Assembly: GCF_006517255.1 (NCBI RefSeq)
Contig: NZ_CP041185.1
Span: 186,001 to 250,000, forward strand
Origin: Janthinobacterium tructae
Lineage (GTDB): Bacteria; Pseudomonadota; Gammaproteobacteria; Burkholderiales; Burkholderiaceae_D
DNA length: 64,000 bases
Direction: 5' to 3'
In this document: positions 42,736-52,092 of the stretch, piece by piece
Layout of the letters: every line of letters begins with the position of its first letter
Numbering within the stretch: position 1 is the stretch's first letter
Notes under the pieces: model-generated
The model's input: only the letters and a program-made list of their open reading frames with translations
What the model was told of the DNA's origin: nothing
Databases searched by the model: none
Program-made: the position numbers and the translations under genes

Positions 42736-43419
42736 ATGGCAAAGAAGAAATTAAACAAAAACTGGTTGCACGACCACATAAATGATCCTTATGTGAAGTT
42801 GGCGCAAAAAGAGGGCTACCGCGCCCGGGCAGCATACAAGCTCAAAGAAATCGATGAAGACGAAAAACTGATCAAGCATGGCCAGGTAATTGTCGACCTT
42901 GGTTGCACTCCTGGCAGCTGGGCCCAGTATCTGCGGCGCAAGCTGGCCGGCAAGGACGGCGGCGGGGTCAATGGTACCCTGATTGGCCTGGACATGCTGG
43001 AAATGGAACCGATCGCCGATTTCCACTTCATCCAGGGCGACTTCCGCGAAGCGCGCGTGCTGCGCCAGCTGGAAGTGGTGTTGCAAGGACGCAAGGTTGA
43101 CGTGGTCCTGTCGGACATGGCACCGAATCTGTCGGGCATCGCCACGGCGGACGCTGCGCGCATGGAACATCTGATCGACCTGGCCATCGAATTTTCGCAA
43201 TTGCATTTGAAACCATCGGGCGTCTTGCTGGTGAAATGCTTCAAAGATATGGGTTTCAGCCAGATCGTGGAGAAATTCCGCGCTGAATTCAAGGTCGTGG
43301 TGCAGAAAAAGCCCAAGGCCAGCCGCGACAAATCGTCAGAAATCTTCCTGATGGGGCGTGGTCTCAAGAATCCGCTGAAAAATGCCGTGCAAGAAGATGA
43401 TTCCGCCCTTGATATTTAA
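42736..43419 (+). CDS. rlmE: 23S rRNA (uridine-2552-2'-O)-methyltransferase RlmE
   Basis: 227 residues. [30 protein letters not shown] (outlined) leads into the SAM loop [14 protein letters not shown]; the catalytic K-D-K-E tetrad is consistent with [26 protein letters not shown] and SSEIFL. It methylates U2552 in the A-loop of 23S rRNA during late large-subunit assembly. The gene is 204 bp upstream of ftsH, as in many proteobacteria. The start at 42736 is the conserved [10 protein letters not shown] start; no strong ribosome site is seen. Confidence 0.95.
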   Translation: MAKKKLNKNWLHDHINDPYVKLAQKEGYRARAAYKLKEIDEDEKLIKHGQVIVDLGCTPGSWAQYLRRKLAGKDGGGVNGTLIGLDMLEMEPIADFHFIQGDFREARVLRQLEVVLQGRKVDVVLSDMAPNLSGIATADAARMEHLIDLAIEFSQLHLKPSGVLLVKCFKDMGFSQIVEKFRAEFKVVVQKKPKASRDKSSEIFLMGRGLKNPLKNAVQEDDSALDI

Positions 43420-43622
43420 GCGGGAATCCGCACATGGGAACGAGAAGTGCAGTAGCGTCTGATGGCATAAAAGCCTAAATTGTTTATACTGCATTTTTTT
43501 TGCGTGAGCGCGGTTTTTTCGCGCGCACGGATCGGCGGGCTTTGGCACGGCCCGCTTATTGCGAGTAAAATCGTGTTTCTAGCTATTGGTAAAGAGATGC
43601 GCACTGCATCCAAGGAGTCTTC

Positions 43623-45506
43623 GTGAATAACATGTTTTCCAAATCTGCCATCTGGGTAGTCGTATTGCTGCTGTTGTTCATGCTGTTCAAGCAATTCGAC
43701 AGTCATGGCGCCACAGGCGGCAGCAAGGCCATCGCTTATTCCGATTTGCTGGATGAAGTCAAAGCCAAGCGTGTCAAGGATGTCGTGATCGAAGGTTCGT
43801 CGATCACCGCCAAGCTGATGGACGACACCAAGGTGCGTACCACCGCCACCAGCCTCGACAAGGGCCTGATCGGCGACCTGCGCGACAATGGCGTGCACTT
43901 CGATGTGCGCCCGCCCGAGGAAGCGTCTTTCCTGCAAACTATTTTTGTATCCTGGTTCCCCATGCTGCTGTTGATCGGCGTCTGGGTCTTCTTCATGCGT
44001 CAGATGCAAGGCGGCGGCAAGGGCGGTGCATTCTCGTTCGGCAAGTCGAAGGCGCGCATGATGGATGAAGCCAGCAACACCGTCACCTTCGCCGATGTCG
44101 CCGGTTGCGATGAAGCGAAAGAAGAAGTCAACGAAGTGGTCGACTTCCTCAAGGATCCGAGCAAATTCCAGAAACTGGGCGGCCGCATTCCCCGCGGCGT
44201 GCTGATGGTCGGTCCTCCGGGCACGGGTAAAACCCTGCTGGCGCGCGCCATCGCCGGCGAAGCCAAGGTGCCGTTCTTCTCGATTTCCGGTTCCGACTTC
44301 GTGGAAATGTTCGTCGGCGTCGGTGCAAGCCGCGTGCGTGACATGTTCGAAAACGCGAAAAAGCATTCGCCGTGCATCATCTTCATCGATGAGATCGACG
44401 CTGTCGGTCGTCACCGCGGCGCCGGCATGGGCGGCGGCAATGATGAGCGCGAACAGACCTTGAACCAGTTGCTGGTCGAGATGGACGGTTTTGAAGCGAA
44501 CTCCGGCGTGATCGTCGTGGCCGCCACCAACCGCGCCGACGTGCTCGACAAAGCCTTGCTGCGTCCGGGCCGTTTCGACCGCCAGGTCTCCGTCGGCTTG
44601 CCCGATATCCGCGGCCGCGAACAGATCTTGAACGTGCACATGCGTAAAGTACCTATCAGTACCGACGTGAAAGCCGATATCCTGGCCCGCGGCACTCCCG
44701 GTTTCTCGGGCGCCGACCTGGCCAACCTGGTCAACGAAGCAGCTCTGTTTGCCGCCCGTCGCAGCAAGCGCCTGGTGGAAATGGCCGACTTCGAAGATGC
44801 GAAAGACAAGATCTACATGGGTCCTGAGCGTAAATCGATGATCATCCGCGAGGAAGAGCGTCGCAATACGGCTTACCATGAATCCGGTCACGCGGTGGTG
44901 GCCAAGTTGCTGCCGAAGGCCGATCCCGTGCACAAAGTGACGATCATGCCGCGCGGCTGGGCCCTGGGCCTGACCTGGCAGCTGCCGGAACACGACAACT
45001 TGTCCGCCTACAAGGACAAGATGCTGGAAGAAATTTCCATCCTGTTCGGTGGCCGCATCGCCGAAGAGATTTTCGTGGGACAGATGTCCACGGGTGCGTC
45101 AAATGACTTCTCGCGTGCCACCAAGCTGGCCCGCTCCATGGTGACCCGCTTCGGCATGTCCGACAGCATGGGCGTGATGGTCTACGAAGACAGCGAAAAC
45201 GAAGGTTTCTTCGGTGGCGCCACCAAGACGATCTCGGAAGCGACCCAGCAAAAGGTCGATGCTGAAATCCGCAACATTCTCGACAAGCAATATGCTTTGG
45301 CGCGTACTTTGCTGGAAAGCAACCGCGACAAGGTCGAAATGATGACCAAAGCCTTGCTGGAATGGGAAACCATTGATGCAGAGCAAATTAATGACATCAT
45401 GGCCGGCCTGGAGCCGCGTCCACCGAAAGTCATTCCGCCACGCCGCAATGCGGGTGGTGACAGCGGCACGGGCGGCATCTCGCCAAACGTGACGGCGCCA
45501 GCCTGA
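43623..45506 (+). CDS. ftsH: ATP-dependent zinc metalloprotease FtsH
   Basis: 627 residues. Two inner-membrane segments (about 9-24 and 101-124) flank a periplasmic domain; the AAA module has Walker A GPPGTGKT (near 197), Walker [12 protein letters not shown] and the second region of homology; the zinc site is HESGH (near 419). It degrades membrane and regulatory proteins such as SecY and sigma-32. The GTG at 43623, with AAGGAG 5 bases upstream, decides the start over the ATG at 43632. The 203-bp region upstream contains a TATACT-like box and hairpins at 43503-43527 and 43535-43558 that may form an RNA leader. Confidence 0.97.
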   Translation: MNNMFSKSAIWVVVLLLLFMLFKQFDSHGATGGSKAIAYSDLLDEVKAKRVKDVVIEGSSITAKLMDDTKVRTTATSLDKGLIGDLRDNGVHFDVRPPEEASFLQTIFVSWFPMLLLIGVWVFFMRQMQGGGKGGAFSFGKSKARMMDEASNTVTFADVAGCDEAKEEVNEVVDFLKDPSKFQKLGGRIPRGVLMVGPPGTGKTLLARAIAGEAKVPFFSISGSDFVEMFVGVGASRVRDMFENAKKHSPCIIFIDEIDAVGRHRGAGMGGGNDEREQTLNQLLVEMDGFEANSGVIVVAATNRADVLDKALLRPGRFDRQVSVGLPDIRGREQILNVHMRKVPISTDVKADILARGTPGFSGADLANLVNEAALFAARRSKRLVEMADFEDAKDKIYMGPERKSMIIREEERRNTAYHESGHAVVAKLLPKADPVHKVTIMPRGWALGLTWQLPEHDNLSAYKDKMLEEISILFGGRIAEEIFVGQMSTGASNDFSRATKLARSMVTRFGMSDSMGVMVYEDSENEGFFGGATKTISEATQQKVDAEIRNILDKQYALARTLLESNRDKVEMMTKALLEWETIDAEQINDIMAGLEPRPPKVIPPRRNAGGDSGTGGISPNVTAPA

Positions 45507-45552
45507 TAACGGCCGCTCTGACGGGCGGCACGCAAGGGTATGGCAAGAACGA

Positions 45553-45579
45553 GGGTAAGGAGCAATCCTTGCCCTTTTT
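45553..45579 (+). terminator. Intrinsic terminator after ftsH
   Basis: 9-bp stem GGGTAAGGA (45553-45561) / TCCTTGCCC (45566-45574), GCAA loop and five T. It separates ftsH from folP. Confidence 0.85.
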
Positions 45580-45621
45580 CGTTGCCGCAGCAGTTTTTCC
45601 CTGACGACTACAAAGATTTAC

Positions 45622-46455
45622 ATGCGACACTATTTGCAATTCGGCCGTTTCGGCTTCAACCTGTCCGGCACGCAGGCGCTGGTGATGGGCATCCTGAATA
45701 TCACGCCAGACTCGTTTTCCGATGCGGGCCAGTATCAACTGCTTGAATTTGCCCTCTCGCGCGCCGAGCAGATGATAGTCGACGGCGTCGATATCATCGA
45801 TATCGGCGGCGAATCAAGCCGTCCCGGCGCACCGCCGTTGCCGCTGCAGGACGAGCTTGCGCGCATCATGCCGGTGCTGTACGCCTTGCGCGACTGCGGC
45901 AAGCCCCTCTCCGTCGACACGTACAAACCCGAAGTGATGCGCGAAGCCATTCTGGCGGGCGCCGACATGATCAACGACATCAACGGTTTCCGCGCGCCGG
46001 GCGCCATCGAGGCCGTACAGGACAGCGATTGTGCGCTGTGCATCATGCACATGCAAAACGTGCCAGAAACCATGCAAGCCCAGCCCCAGTACGAGGATGT
46101 GGTGCGCGAAGTCACCGACTTTCTGCGCCAGCGCATCGACACGATGATGGCGGCGGGCATCGCCCGCGAGCGCCTGTGTGTCGATCCCGGCTTTGGTTTC
46201 GGCAAGACGGTGGAGCAAAACTATGCCTTGCTGCGCGCCACGCGCCAGTTGCGCAGCGAGCTGGATCTGCCCGTGCTGGCGGGCCTGTCGCGCAAGTCGA
46301 TGATCGGCGCCGTCACGGGACGTCCCGTCGAGCAGCGCCTGGCCGGCAGTGTTGCCGGTGCGCTAGCTGCGGTAGCGCAAGGTGCAGAAATTATCCGTGT
46401 GCATGATGTAGCTGAAACCGTCGATGCGCTGAAGGTCTGGCGCATGGCGCACTGA
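45622..46455 (+). CDS. folP: Dihydropteroate synthase FolP
   Basis: 277 residues. Signature segments ALVMGILNITPDSFSDAGQY, VDIIDIGGESSRPGAPPL, LSVDTYKPEVM, INDINGF, CVDPGFGFGKTVEQNY (outlined) and LAGLSRKSMIG define the sulfonamide-target enzyme, which joins p-aminobenzoate to 6-hydroxymethyl-dihydropterin pyrophosphate in folate synthesis. The start at 45622 gives the expected length. It is 39 bp before glmM, the conserved folP-glmM pair, and separated from ftsH by a terminator. Confidence 0.97.
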   Translation: MRHYLQFGRFGFNLSGTQALVMGILNITPDSFSDAGQYQLLEFALSRAEQMIVDGVDIIDIGGESSRPGAPPLPLQDELARIMPVLYALRDCGKPLSVDTYKPEVMREAILAGADMINDINGFRAPGAIEAVQDSDCALCIMHMQNVPETMQAQPQYEDVVREVTDFLRQRIDTMMAAGIARERLCVDPGFGFGKTVEQNYALLRATRQLRSELDLPVLAGLSRKSMIGAVTGRPVEQRLAGSVAGALAAVAQGAEIIRVHDVAETVDALKVWRMAH

Positions 46456-46494
46456 GCCTGTAAGATTCATTATAAACAACAAAAAGAGAAATAT

Positions 46495-47832
46495 ATGACG
46501 CGTAAATATTTTGGTACCGATGGCATCCGTGGCCTGGTGGGCGCCGCTCCGATCACTCCCGATTTCGTCATGCGCCTCGGTTATGCGGCCGGCAAGGTGC
46601 TGGCCAAGTCGCAAGGCGGCAAGGCACGTCCGACCGTACTGATCGGCAAGGACACGCGCATTTCCGGCTACATGCTGGAAGCGGCGCTGGAAGCGGGCCT
46701 GTCGGCGGCCGGCGTGGATGTGATGCTGGCCGGCCCCATGCCGACGCCGGCGATTGCCTACCTGACGCGGGCGCTGCGCCTCTCGGCCGGGGTGGTCATT
46801 TCCGCCTCGCACAATCCGTATCACGACAATGGCATCAAGTTCTTTTCCGGCCAGGGCACCAAGCTGCCCGACAGCGTGGAACTGGAAATCGAAGCGGCGC
46901 TCGACGAGCCCATGGCTTGCGTACCGTCGGACAAGCTGGGCCGCGCCAAGCGCCTGGACGACGCCCAGGGCCGCTACATCGAATTTTGCAAAAGCACCTT
47001 TCCGAACGAACTGGACTTGCGCGGCCTGAAGATCGTCGTCGACTGCGCGCATGGCGCCGCCTACCATATCGCGCCGCACGTGTTCCATGAGCTGGGCGCG
47101 GAAGTCATCGCTATCGGCAACAAGCCCGATGGCTTCAACATCAATGCGGGCTTCGGCGCCACGGCAACCAAGGCGATGGCCGATGCCGTCGTCGAGCACG
47201 GTGCGGATCTGGGCATCGCTCTCGATGGCGACGCCGACCGCCTGATCATGTGCGACGCCACGGGGCGGCTGTATAACGGCGACGAGTTGTTGTACGTCAT
47301 GGTCAAGGACCGGCTGGCAACGGGCCCCGTGGCGGGCGCCGTGGGCACCCTGATGACCAACATGGCGCTGGAAGTGCTGTTCAAGCAGCAGGGCATCGGC
47401 TTTGCGCGCGCCAAGGTGGGCGACCGCTACGTGCTGGAAGTGATGAAGGAAAAGGGCTGGATACTGGGCGGCGAGGGTTCCGGCCATCTGCTGTGTCTGG
47501 ACCGCCACACGACGGGCGATGGCATCGTCTCTGCGCTGCAAGTCTTGTCCGCGCTCAAGCGCAGCGGCCAGAGCCTGCAGCAATGCCTGGCCGAACTGGT
47601 GCTGTTCCCGCAAACCCTGATCAATCTGCGCGTAGCGCCCGGTTTCGACTGGCAAAAAAATGCCGCCATGGTGGCCGAAAAAGAATTGGTCGAGGCCGAA
47701 CTGGGCGACACGGGCCGCGTGCTGATCCGCGCATCGGGCACCGAACCGTTGATCCGCGTGATGGTGGAAGCGAAGGACAAGGGTCAGGCCGAGTCGATGG
47801 CGCGCCGCATCGCGGATAAAGTCGGCGGCTGA
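46495..47832 (+). CDS. glmM: Phosphoglucosamine mutase GlmM
   Basis: 445 residues. [13 protein letters not shown] opens the protein; the phosphorylated serine is in [14 protein letters not shown] (about Ser105); the metal loop is [12 protein letters not shown]; the sugar-binding loop is GEGSGHLLC; and the phosphate loop is [15 protein letters not shown]. It converts glucosamine-6-phosphate to glucosamine-1-phosphate for UDP-GlcNAc, peptidoglycan and LPS. The start at 46495 matches family starts ([10 protein letters not shown]). It is the last gene of the core block and is followed by a repeat element rather than a gene. Confidence 0.97.
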   Translation: MTRKYFGTDGIRGLVGAAPITPDFVMRLGYAAGKVLAKSQGGKARPTVLIGKDTRISGYMLEAALEAGLSAAGVDVMLAGPMPTPAIAYLTRALRLSAGVVISASHNPYHDNGIKFFSGQGTKLPDSVELEIEAALDEPMACVPSDKLGRAKRLDDAQGRYIEFCKSTFPNELDLRGLKIVVDCAHGAAYHIAPHVFHELGAEVIAIGNKPDGFNINAGFGATATKAMADAVVEHGADLGIALDGDADRLIMCDATGRLYNGDELLYVMVKDRLATGPVAGAVGTLMTNMALEVLFKQQGIGFARAKVGDRYVLEVMKEKGWILGGEGSGHLLCLDRHTTGDGIVSALQVLSALKRSGQSLQQCLAELVLFPQTLINLRVAPGFDWQKNAAMVAEKELVEAELGDTGRVLIRASGTEPLIRVMVEAKDKGQAESMARRIADKVGG

Positions 47833-47864
47833 AATCGCCCAGGGCGGCGTTGCACTGCCTTGCC

Positions 47865-48036
47865 GTACTAAGTAACCCCCAATAAATTATTGTGATTTCT
47901 GACTTCCATAACCGGCGCTCTGCGGTGTTGCCCGCTGCTAGCAGTGCTCGCACTGCGTCGCAGCGGACGCCTTGCATAGCAGTCGGTTCTGTTCGTCATA
48001 AATTCACAATAATTTCCCGAGGATTACTTAGCGTAC
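47865..48036. mobile_element. MITE-like 172-bp palindromic element
   Basis: Imperfect inverted terminal arms of about 40 bp: one begins GTACTAAGTAACCCCC (47865-47903), the other, read in reverse complement, GTACGCTAAGTAATCC (48036-47995); both continue AATTATTGTGA. Inside is a nested cruciform, CCGCTGC/GCAGCGG around GCAGTG-CTCG-CACTGC (47932-47966). No transposase reading frame is present. Structure and size fit a miniature inverted-repeat element or a large REP/BIME-like unit. Flanking target duplication is not clear. Confidence 0.6.
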
Positions 48037-48128
48037 TGTCTTCGGCAGCGCGCCTTGCCCTGAACGTTTTCAGCAAGCCTCTTCAAGCAAGCGCCGATAG
48101 TTTTTTCCATCTAATTCGTCTATGGCAA

Positions 48129-48157
48129 TTGACGAAATTGGCTGGGGGCGGTATTAT
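48129..48157 (+). promoter_or_regulatory. tRNA-Pro promoter
   Basis: TTGACG (48129-48134), 17 bp, TATTAT (48152-48157); transcription should start about 2 bases before the tRNA. Confidence 0.75.
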
Positions 48158-48165
48158 CTTGTCTT

Positions 48166-48242
48166 CGGAGTGTGGCGCAGCCCGGTAGCGCACCTGGTTT
48201 GGGACCAGGGGGTCCAAGGTTCGAATCCTTGTACTCCGACCA
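48166..48242 (+). tRNA. tRNA-Pro (anticodon UGG)
   Basis: A 77-base cloverleaf: acceptor CGGAGTG / TACTCCG with discriminator A and encoded CCA (48240-48242). The anticodon arm CCTGG-TTTGGGA-CCAGG has TGG at 48200-48202, reading CCN proline codons. The T-arm GGTTCGAATCC is standard. Confidence 0.97.
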
Positions 48243-48252
48243 AAGTCATAAG

Positions 48253-48282
48253 CGGGCTGTCAGAAATGACAGCCCGTTTTCT
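48253..48282 (+). terminator. Intrinsic terminator after tRNA-Pro
   Basis: Perfect 10-bp stem CGGGCTGTCA (48253-48262) / TGACAGCCCG (48267-48276), GAAA loop, then TTTT. Confidence 0.9.
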
Positions 48283-48296
48283 ATTCCGCGCTGGCA

Positions 48297-48325
48297 TTTC
48301 ATTGCTGGCGCGCATGGATTAAAAT
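48297..48325 (+). promoter_or_regulatory. tRNA-Arg promoter
   Basis: TTTCAT (48297-48302), 17 bp, TAAAAT (48320-48325), ending 11 bp before the tRNA. The terminator upstream makes a separate promoter likely. Confidence 0.55.
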
Positions 48326-48336
48326 ACTGCACCTTT

Positions 48337-48411
48337 CCGCCCATCGTTCAACGGATAGGACAACGGTCTTCTAAACCGTGAATGGGGGTTCGATTCCCTC
48401 TGGGCGGACCA
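48337..48411 (+). tRNA. tRNA-Arg (anticodon UCU)
   Basis: A 75-base cloverleaf: acceptor CCGCCCA / TGGGCGG, discriminator A48408 and encoded CCA (48409-48411). The anticodon arm ACGGT-CTTCTAA-ACCGT has TCT at 48370-48372, reading the rare AGA and AGG codons. The T-arm includes GGTTCGATTCC. Confidence 0.97.
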
Positions 48412-48482
48412 GTTTCATATTGGCCACGGCTTGCGCCATGCGGCTGCCATCTTCTCTCTTTCCTGTCTGTCAGCACGCGGCC

Positions 48483-48662
48483 CTAAGGCTGCGCAAACAG
48501 CACTACGCTCAGCAAATACAACAACGGCACCGCGCACAGCAGCGCAGAACATACCGAAACGATTTTTCTGTTGGCCAGTCGGGCCAGACGCAGCCTTTCC
48601 CGCACGGGCAAGTGCTGGCGGATCACGCTGCGCGCGCGTGGCTGAAACGGTTGTTCGTGCAT
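48483..48662 (-). CDS. Small single-pass membrane protein, 59 residues
   Basis: Not recognised. The ATG at 48662 has GGGAG 5 bases upstream, a strong ribosome site. The N-terminal half is basic (MHEQPFQPRARSVIRQ, LPVRERLRLARLANRK); the C-terminal half is one membrane segment (VCSALLCAVPLLYLLSVVLF). The charge pattern places the N-terminus inside. The codon use is like that of neighbouring genes. It converges with tRNA-Arg and lies beyond the 59-codon limit many gene finders use. Function unknown. Confidence 0.65.
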   Translation of the reverse strand: MHEQPFQPRARSVIRQHLPVRERLRLARLANRKIVSVCSALLCAVPLLYLLSVVLFAQP

Positions 48663-48833
48663 GAGTTCTCCCTTGTCGATCAGCAGTTGATGCTGTCGAG
48701 CATAGCGAGGGGGATCTAAAAATGGTGTAAACAGTGGGCCTTGCGCCGCAAGCGCGGCGTAAAGATGCGACTGGCATTGAGGGCGGCAGCGGACGCTGCT
48801 GCGCCACTGCCGTTATGCGGCTTGTGATGAGAC

Positions 48834-49400
48834 TTACTTTCCCTGGCGGCGGCGTGCCAGGAAGCCCAGCATGCCCAGGCCGGCCAGCAGCATGGCATAG
48901 GTTTCAGGTTCCGGCACGGCGGAAATGAAGGCCCTGTAGTTGCTCAGATCCTTGGGCAGGCCCGCCACCGTGAAAGTGGCGCCGGCGGCCACGGGTGCGG
49001 CCCAGTGGAACACCAGTTCGCCCTTGCCGAAGTGGATGGCCAGATAGTCATAGGCGGCTGCGCTCGTATAGGAATTGACACCGCCGCTCAAGCCTGCCGT
49101 GGTGCCGGCAGTGCAGCCCGAGGTGGCGTTGTCGCAATACGAGACGGCGGCGCCCAGGCTGGTGCCGAAGACAGCGTTGATATACCCCTGGATGTCGGAT
49201 GGGCTTTGCGGCGTCAGGTTGTCGTCATAGTATTTCACCATCAATGCCGGCGACGGCGTGTAGGTAACGGTGTTGCCGGCGATGACGAAACCGCTGGCCG
49301 GACCCACATCCACCCAGGTGGCCGCTTGCGCCGCACTTGCCAGTACGGTCATTGCGGCCAGCATGGATGCCTTGATGGCAATGCTCTTTATGCTTTTCAT
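48834..49400 (-). CDS. PEP-CTERM sorting-domain exported protein
   Basis: 188 residues. A signal peptide (MKSIKSIAIKASMLAAMTVLASAAQA) leads a 135-residue extracellular domain with two cysteines (YCDNATSGCTAG), and the C-terminus is a PEP-CTERM tag: VPEPETYAMLLAGLGMLGFLARRR. Exosortase recognises this tag and processes the protein at the membrane; such proteins are associated with exopolysaccharide and biofilm. No exosortase is in the window. On the minus strand, TTGTCA and TATTAA spaced 16 bp apart (about 49555-49582) may be the promoter. Confidence 0.9.
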   Translation of the reverse strand: MKSIKSIAIKASMLAAMTVLASAAQAATWVDVGPASGFVIAGNTVTYTPSPALMVKYYDDNLTPQSPSDIQGYINAVFGTSLGAAVSYCDNATSGCTAGTTAGLSGGVNSYTSAAAYDYLAIHFGKGELVFHWAAPVAAGATFTVAGLPKDLSNYRAFISAVPEPETYAMLLAGLGMLGFLARRRQGK

Positions 49401-49701
49401 GAAAATCCCCTTGTGCTTGAGACAGTCGCTTCATAATGTTGGGACGCGCCCCTGCATGCCGGGGAAGTCATCCCGTTGCCCGTTTTCAGCTATTTCCTGT
49501 ACGTAGCGAGTAGGCAAATGAAAGCTTACTCTTGATGTAAACTAATGCAATTTTAATAATTCTATTGGTTCGCTTGACAACATCGTATATGGCTATGTAT
49601 GGCTGTGCTAGCGATAGCCAGCATGACGTTGGGAAATGGCGTGACAAGGCGCGCCAGTTTGTGCTGGCGGCGCCTTGGCTTGGGGAGGGGAGGCGGGTGC
49701 G

Positions 49702-50274
49702 TCAGTCGTTGTTGTTGCTGACGCCAAACAGACGGTCCTTGGCGTTGAGCAATTTTTGCACCTTGGCGCCCATTTTCATCAGTTGCGCCATCGATTCGGG
49801 CGACAGGCGCTGCAAGTCGTCGAACCAGGTGTTGGCCAGGTCGACCAATTCATACATTTCGCGCATGCGCTCCTGCGCATACTGGTCCACGGGTTCCGTG
49901 GCCGGCGCCAGCAGCGATTCGCGCAGCACCGTCAGCGTGGGCGCCACTTCGCGGCGGCGGCGTTCGGCGGCTACCACGCGGAAGATTTGCCACACATCGC
50001 CCAGGGACGAAAAATACTCGCGCCGGTCGCCGGGGATGCGCGACTGGCGGATCAAGCCCCAGCCCTGCAATTCCTTCAAGCCGATGCTGACGTTCGAGCG
50101 TGAAAAACTCAGGTGTTCCGCGATTTCGTCCGCGTGCAAAGGATGCTCCGCGACAAACAACAAGGCGTACACTTGTCCCACCGTACGGTTAAAGCCCCAG
50201 CGGCTGCCCATCTCGCCGAAATGGCTGACAAAGGTCAGGATCAGCGGCGTCATGTGGATATTTTGAGTTTTCAT
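49702..50274 (-). CDS. GbsR/MarR-family transcriptional regulator
   Basis: 190 residues. A winged helix (about 15-90) contains FVSHFGEMGSRWGFNRTVGQ, PLHADEIAEHLSFSRSNVSIG and LKELQGWGLIRQSRIPGDRR, the GbsR type of MarR regulator, followed by a helical dimer region. The start at 50274 (MKTQNIHMTP) is preferred; a longer version to 50346 would cover the divergent promoter. It diverges from cydD with 117 bp between starts. It probably represses the cyd operon by binding the inverted repeats after the cyd -10. An inverted repeat (49646-49676) follows its stop and may end transcription, though it has no T-run. Confidence 0.88.
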   Translation of the reverse strand: MKTQNIHMTPLILTFVSHFGEMGSRWGFNRTVGQVYALLFVAEHPLHADEIAEHLSFSRSNVSIGLKELQGWGLIRQSRIPGDRREYFSSLGDVWQIFRVVAAERRRREVAPTLTVLRESLLAPATEPVDQYAQERMREMYELVDLANTWFDDLQRLSPESMAQLMKMGAKVQKLLNAKDRLFGVSNNND

Positions 50275-50313
50275 AATTATCTGAATTTTTTCACGCCACA
50301 CCCGCAGGGTCAA

Positions 50314-50371
50314 TTGATATATGTCATGTTTCGCAGTATTATACAAAAAATCGAATTTACAGAAAATTCTG
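50314..50371 (+). promoter_or_regulatory. cyd operon promoter and candidate operator
   Basis: TTGATA (50314-50319), 17 bp, TATTAT (50337-50342). Just downstream are two overlapping inverted repeats: GAATTT-N5-AAATTC (50353-50369) and CAGAA-AA-TTCTG (50360-50371). They cover the expected start region, a repressor position. A TTGAT-N4-GTCAT half-match to an FNR site overlaps the -35. Confidence 0.6.
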
Positions 50372-50391
50372 AAAACTCAAAAAGTATAGAG

Positions 50392-52092
50392 ATGCCGACC
50401 ACGCCACTGTCCTTGCCCCGCTTTATCCTTCCCCGCGCCGCCAGCCTGGCGCAAGGTGGCGCCGCCTTGCTGTGGCTGCCACAAGCGGCCTTGCTGGCCT
50501 GGGCCGTGCAAGCCATGCTCGATGGTGCACCGTGGCGTGCGGCCCTGCTGCCGGCCGCTGGCGTGCTGCTGCTGGGTGTGCTGCGCGCCGGCGGCGAAGC
50601 GTGGGGCGCGCGGCGCATGTATGCGGCGGCGCGCGACCACCTGTCCACCTTGCGCGCCCAGGTGGCGCAAGCGCTGGCGCAGCGTTCGCCGCTGGACCGC
50701 CAGCGCGCGCAGTCGGGGCAGGCGGCCAGCGTCATCGCCGAGCAGGCCGAAGCCATCGTGCCGTATCTGGTGCGCTACAAGCCGGCGCGCTGGAAAGTGC
50801 TCACCGTGCCGCTCGTGATTCTCGCCGTGGTGACGCCGCTGTCGTGGATCGCCGCCTTGATCCTGCTCATCGCCGCGCCCCTGATTCCCGTCTTCATGGC
50901 TCTGGTGGGCATGGGCGCGCAAGCGGCCAGCCGCGCGCAGATGGTGGAAATGGGCAGCATGAATGCCTTCCTGCTGGATCGCCTGCGCGGCCTGGCCACC
51001 CTGCGCGCGCTCGACGCTGTCGACGCCACGGCCGAACGCCTGGACGCCTCGTCGCAATCCGTGCGCCGGCGCACGATGGTGGTGCTGCGCATCGCCTTTT
51101 TGTCGTCCGCCGTGCTGGAACTGTTTTCCGCGCTGGGTGTCGCCATGGTGGCGGCGTTTATCGGTTTCTCCTTGCTGGGCAGCATCAATTTCGGCACCTG
51201 GGGCCGCGAACTGAGCCTGGGACAGGGCTTGTTCATCCTGCTGCTGGCGCCCGCATTCTTCGAGCCCCTGCGCGAACTGGCCGCCGTCTGGCACGACAAG
51301 GCGGCCGGCGAAGCGGGCCTGGCCGGCCTGCACGACCTGGCGGCCGATGGCGTACCCCTGCCTGGTGCCGGTGTGGAAGTGGCCGCCGTTTCCGCCGCCG
51401 CCATGGCGGTGGCGCCGCCACCGGCCGTCGAACTCCATCAACTGCGCTTTGCCCATCCCGGCGAAGCGCCCGTATTCGAGCGCTTCGACTTGACGGTGCG
51501 CGCCGGTGAACACGTGGCCCTGCTGGGCGCCAGCGGCGCCGGCAAGACCACCTTGCTGTCCCTCCTGGCCGGCTTGCTGCCCGTCAGCGATGGCGAGATC
51601 CGCATCGGCGGCGTGCGCCTGACTGACAGCACCGTCAATACCTTGCGCCAGCGCATGGCCTGGATGGGCCAGCGTCCGCACGTGTTTGCCGCGTCCGTCA
51701 GCCAGAATGTGACCCTGGGCCGCCTCGGTGCGAACGCTGCGCAGGTGACGCAGGCGCTGCACCTGGCCGACCTGGCTAGCGTGGCGCAGGCGCAGCCGGC
51801 CATCATGCTCAGCGATGGCGGCCAGGGCTTGTCCGGCGGCGAAGCCGTGCGCCTGGCGCTGGCCCGCGTGGCCCTGCATCCGCATGCGGACTTGCTGCTG
51901 GTCGATGAACCGACGGCCCACCTGGACAGCGAAACGGCGGCGCGCGTCACGGACGCCTTGCTGGAATTGGCCAGGGGCAAGACGATGCTCGTCGCCACGC
52001 ACGACCCCGTGCTGGCCGGCCGGCTGCAGCGCGCGGTGCAGGTCGATGTCCGGGCGCAGGCACAGGAGCACGAACAGGAACAGCCAGCATGA
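50392..52092 (+). CDS. cydD: Heterodimeric ABC exporter subunit CydD
   Basis: 566 residues. An N-terminal transmembrane region (about 1-320) is followed by an ATPase domain with Walker A GASGAGKTT, signature LSGGEAVRLALARV and Walker B LLLVDEPTAHLD. With CydC it exports glutathione and cysteine (or moves haem) and is needed to mature cytochrome bd in the periplasm. The ATG at 50392 (MPTTPLSLPRF) is the first good start after the promoter; its ribosome site is weak. CydC overlaps by 4 bases (ATGA, 52089-52092). Confidence 0.94.
   Translation: MPTTPLSLPRFILPRAASLAQGGAALLWLPQAALLAWAVQAMLDGAPWRAALLPAAGVLLLGVLRAGGEAWGARRMYAAARDHLSTLRAQVAQALAQRSPLDRQRAQSGQAASVIAEQAEAIVPYLVRYKPARWKVLTVPLVILAVVTPLSWIAALILLIAAPLIPVFMALVGMGAQAASRAQMVEMGSMNAFLLDRLRGLATLRALDAVDATAERLDASSQSVRRRTMVVLRIAFLSSAVLELFSALGVAMVAAFIGFSLLGSINFGTWGRELSLGQGLFILLLAPAFFEPLRELAAVWHDKAAGEAGLAGLHDLAADGVPLPGAGVEVAAVSAAAMAVAPPPAVELHQLRFAHPGEAPVFERFDLTVRAGEHVALLGASGAGKTTLLSLLAGLLPVSDGEIRIGGVRLTDSTVNTLRQRMAWMGQRPHVFAASVSQNVTLGRLGANAAQVTQALHLADLASVAQAQPAIMLSDGGQGLSGGEAVRLALARVALHPHADLLLVDEPTAHLDSETAARVTDALLELARGKTMLVATHDPVLAGRLQRAVQVDVRAQAQEHEQEQPA

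Noticed and set aside
50314..50327. FNR/Anr box TTGAT-N4-GTCAT upstream of cydD
   Set aside because: The second half is weak and the site would overlap the -35 of the best promoter, so activation from it is unlikely; noted only as a possibility.
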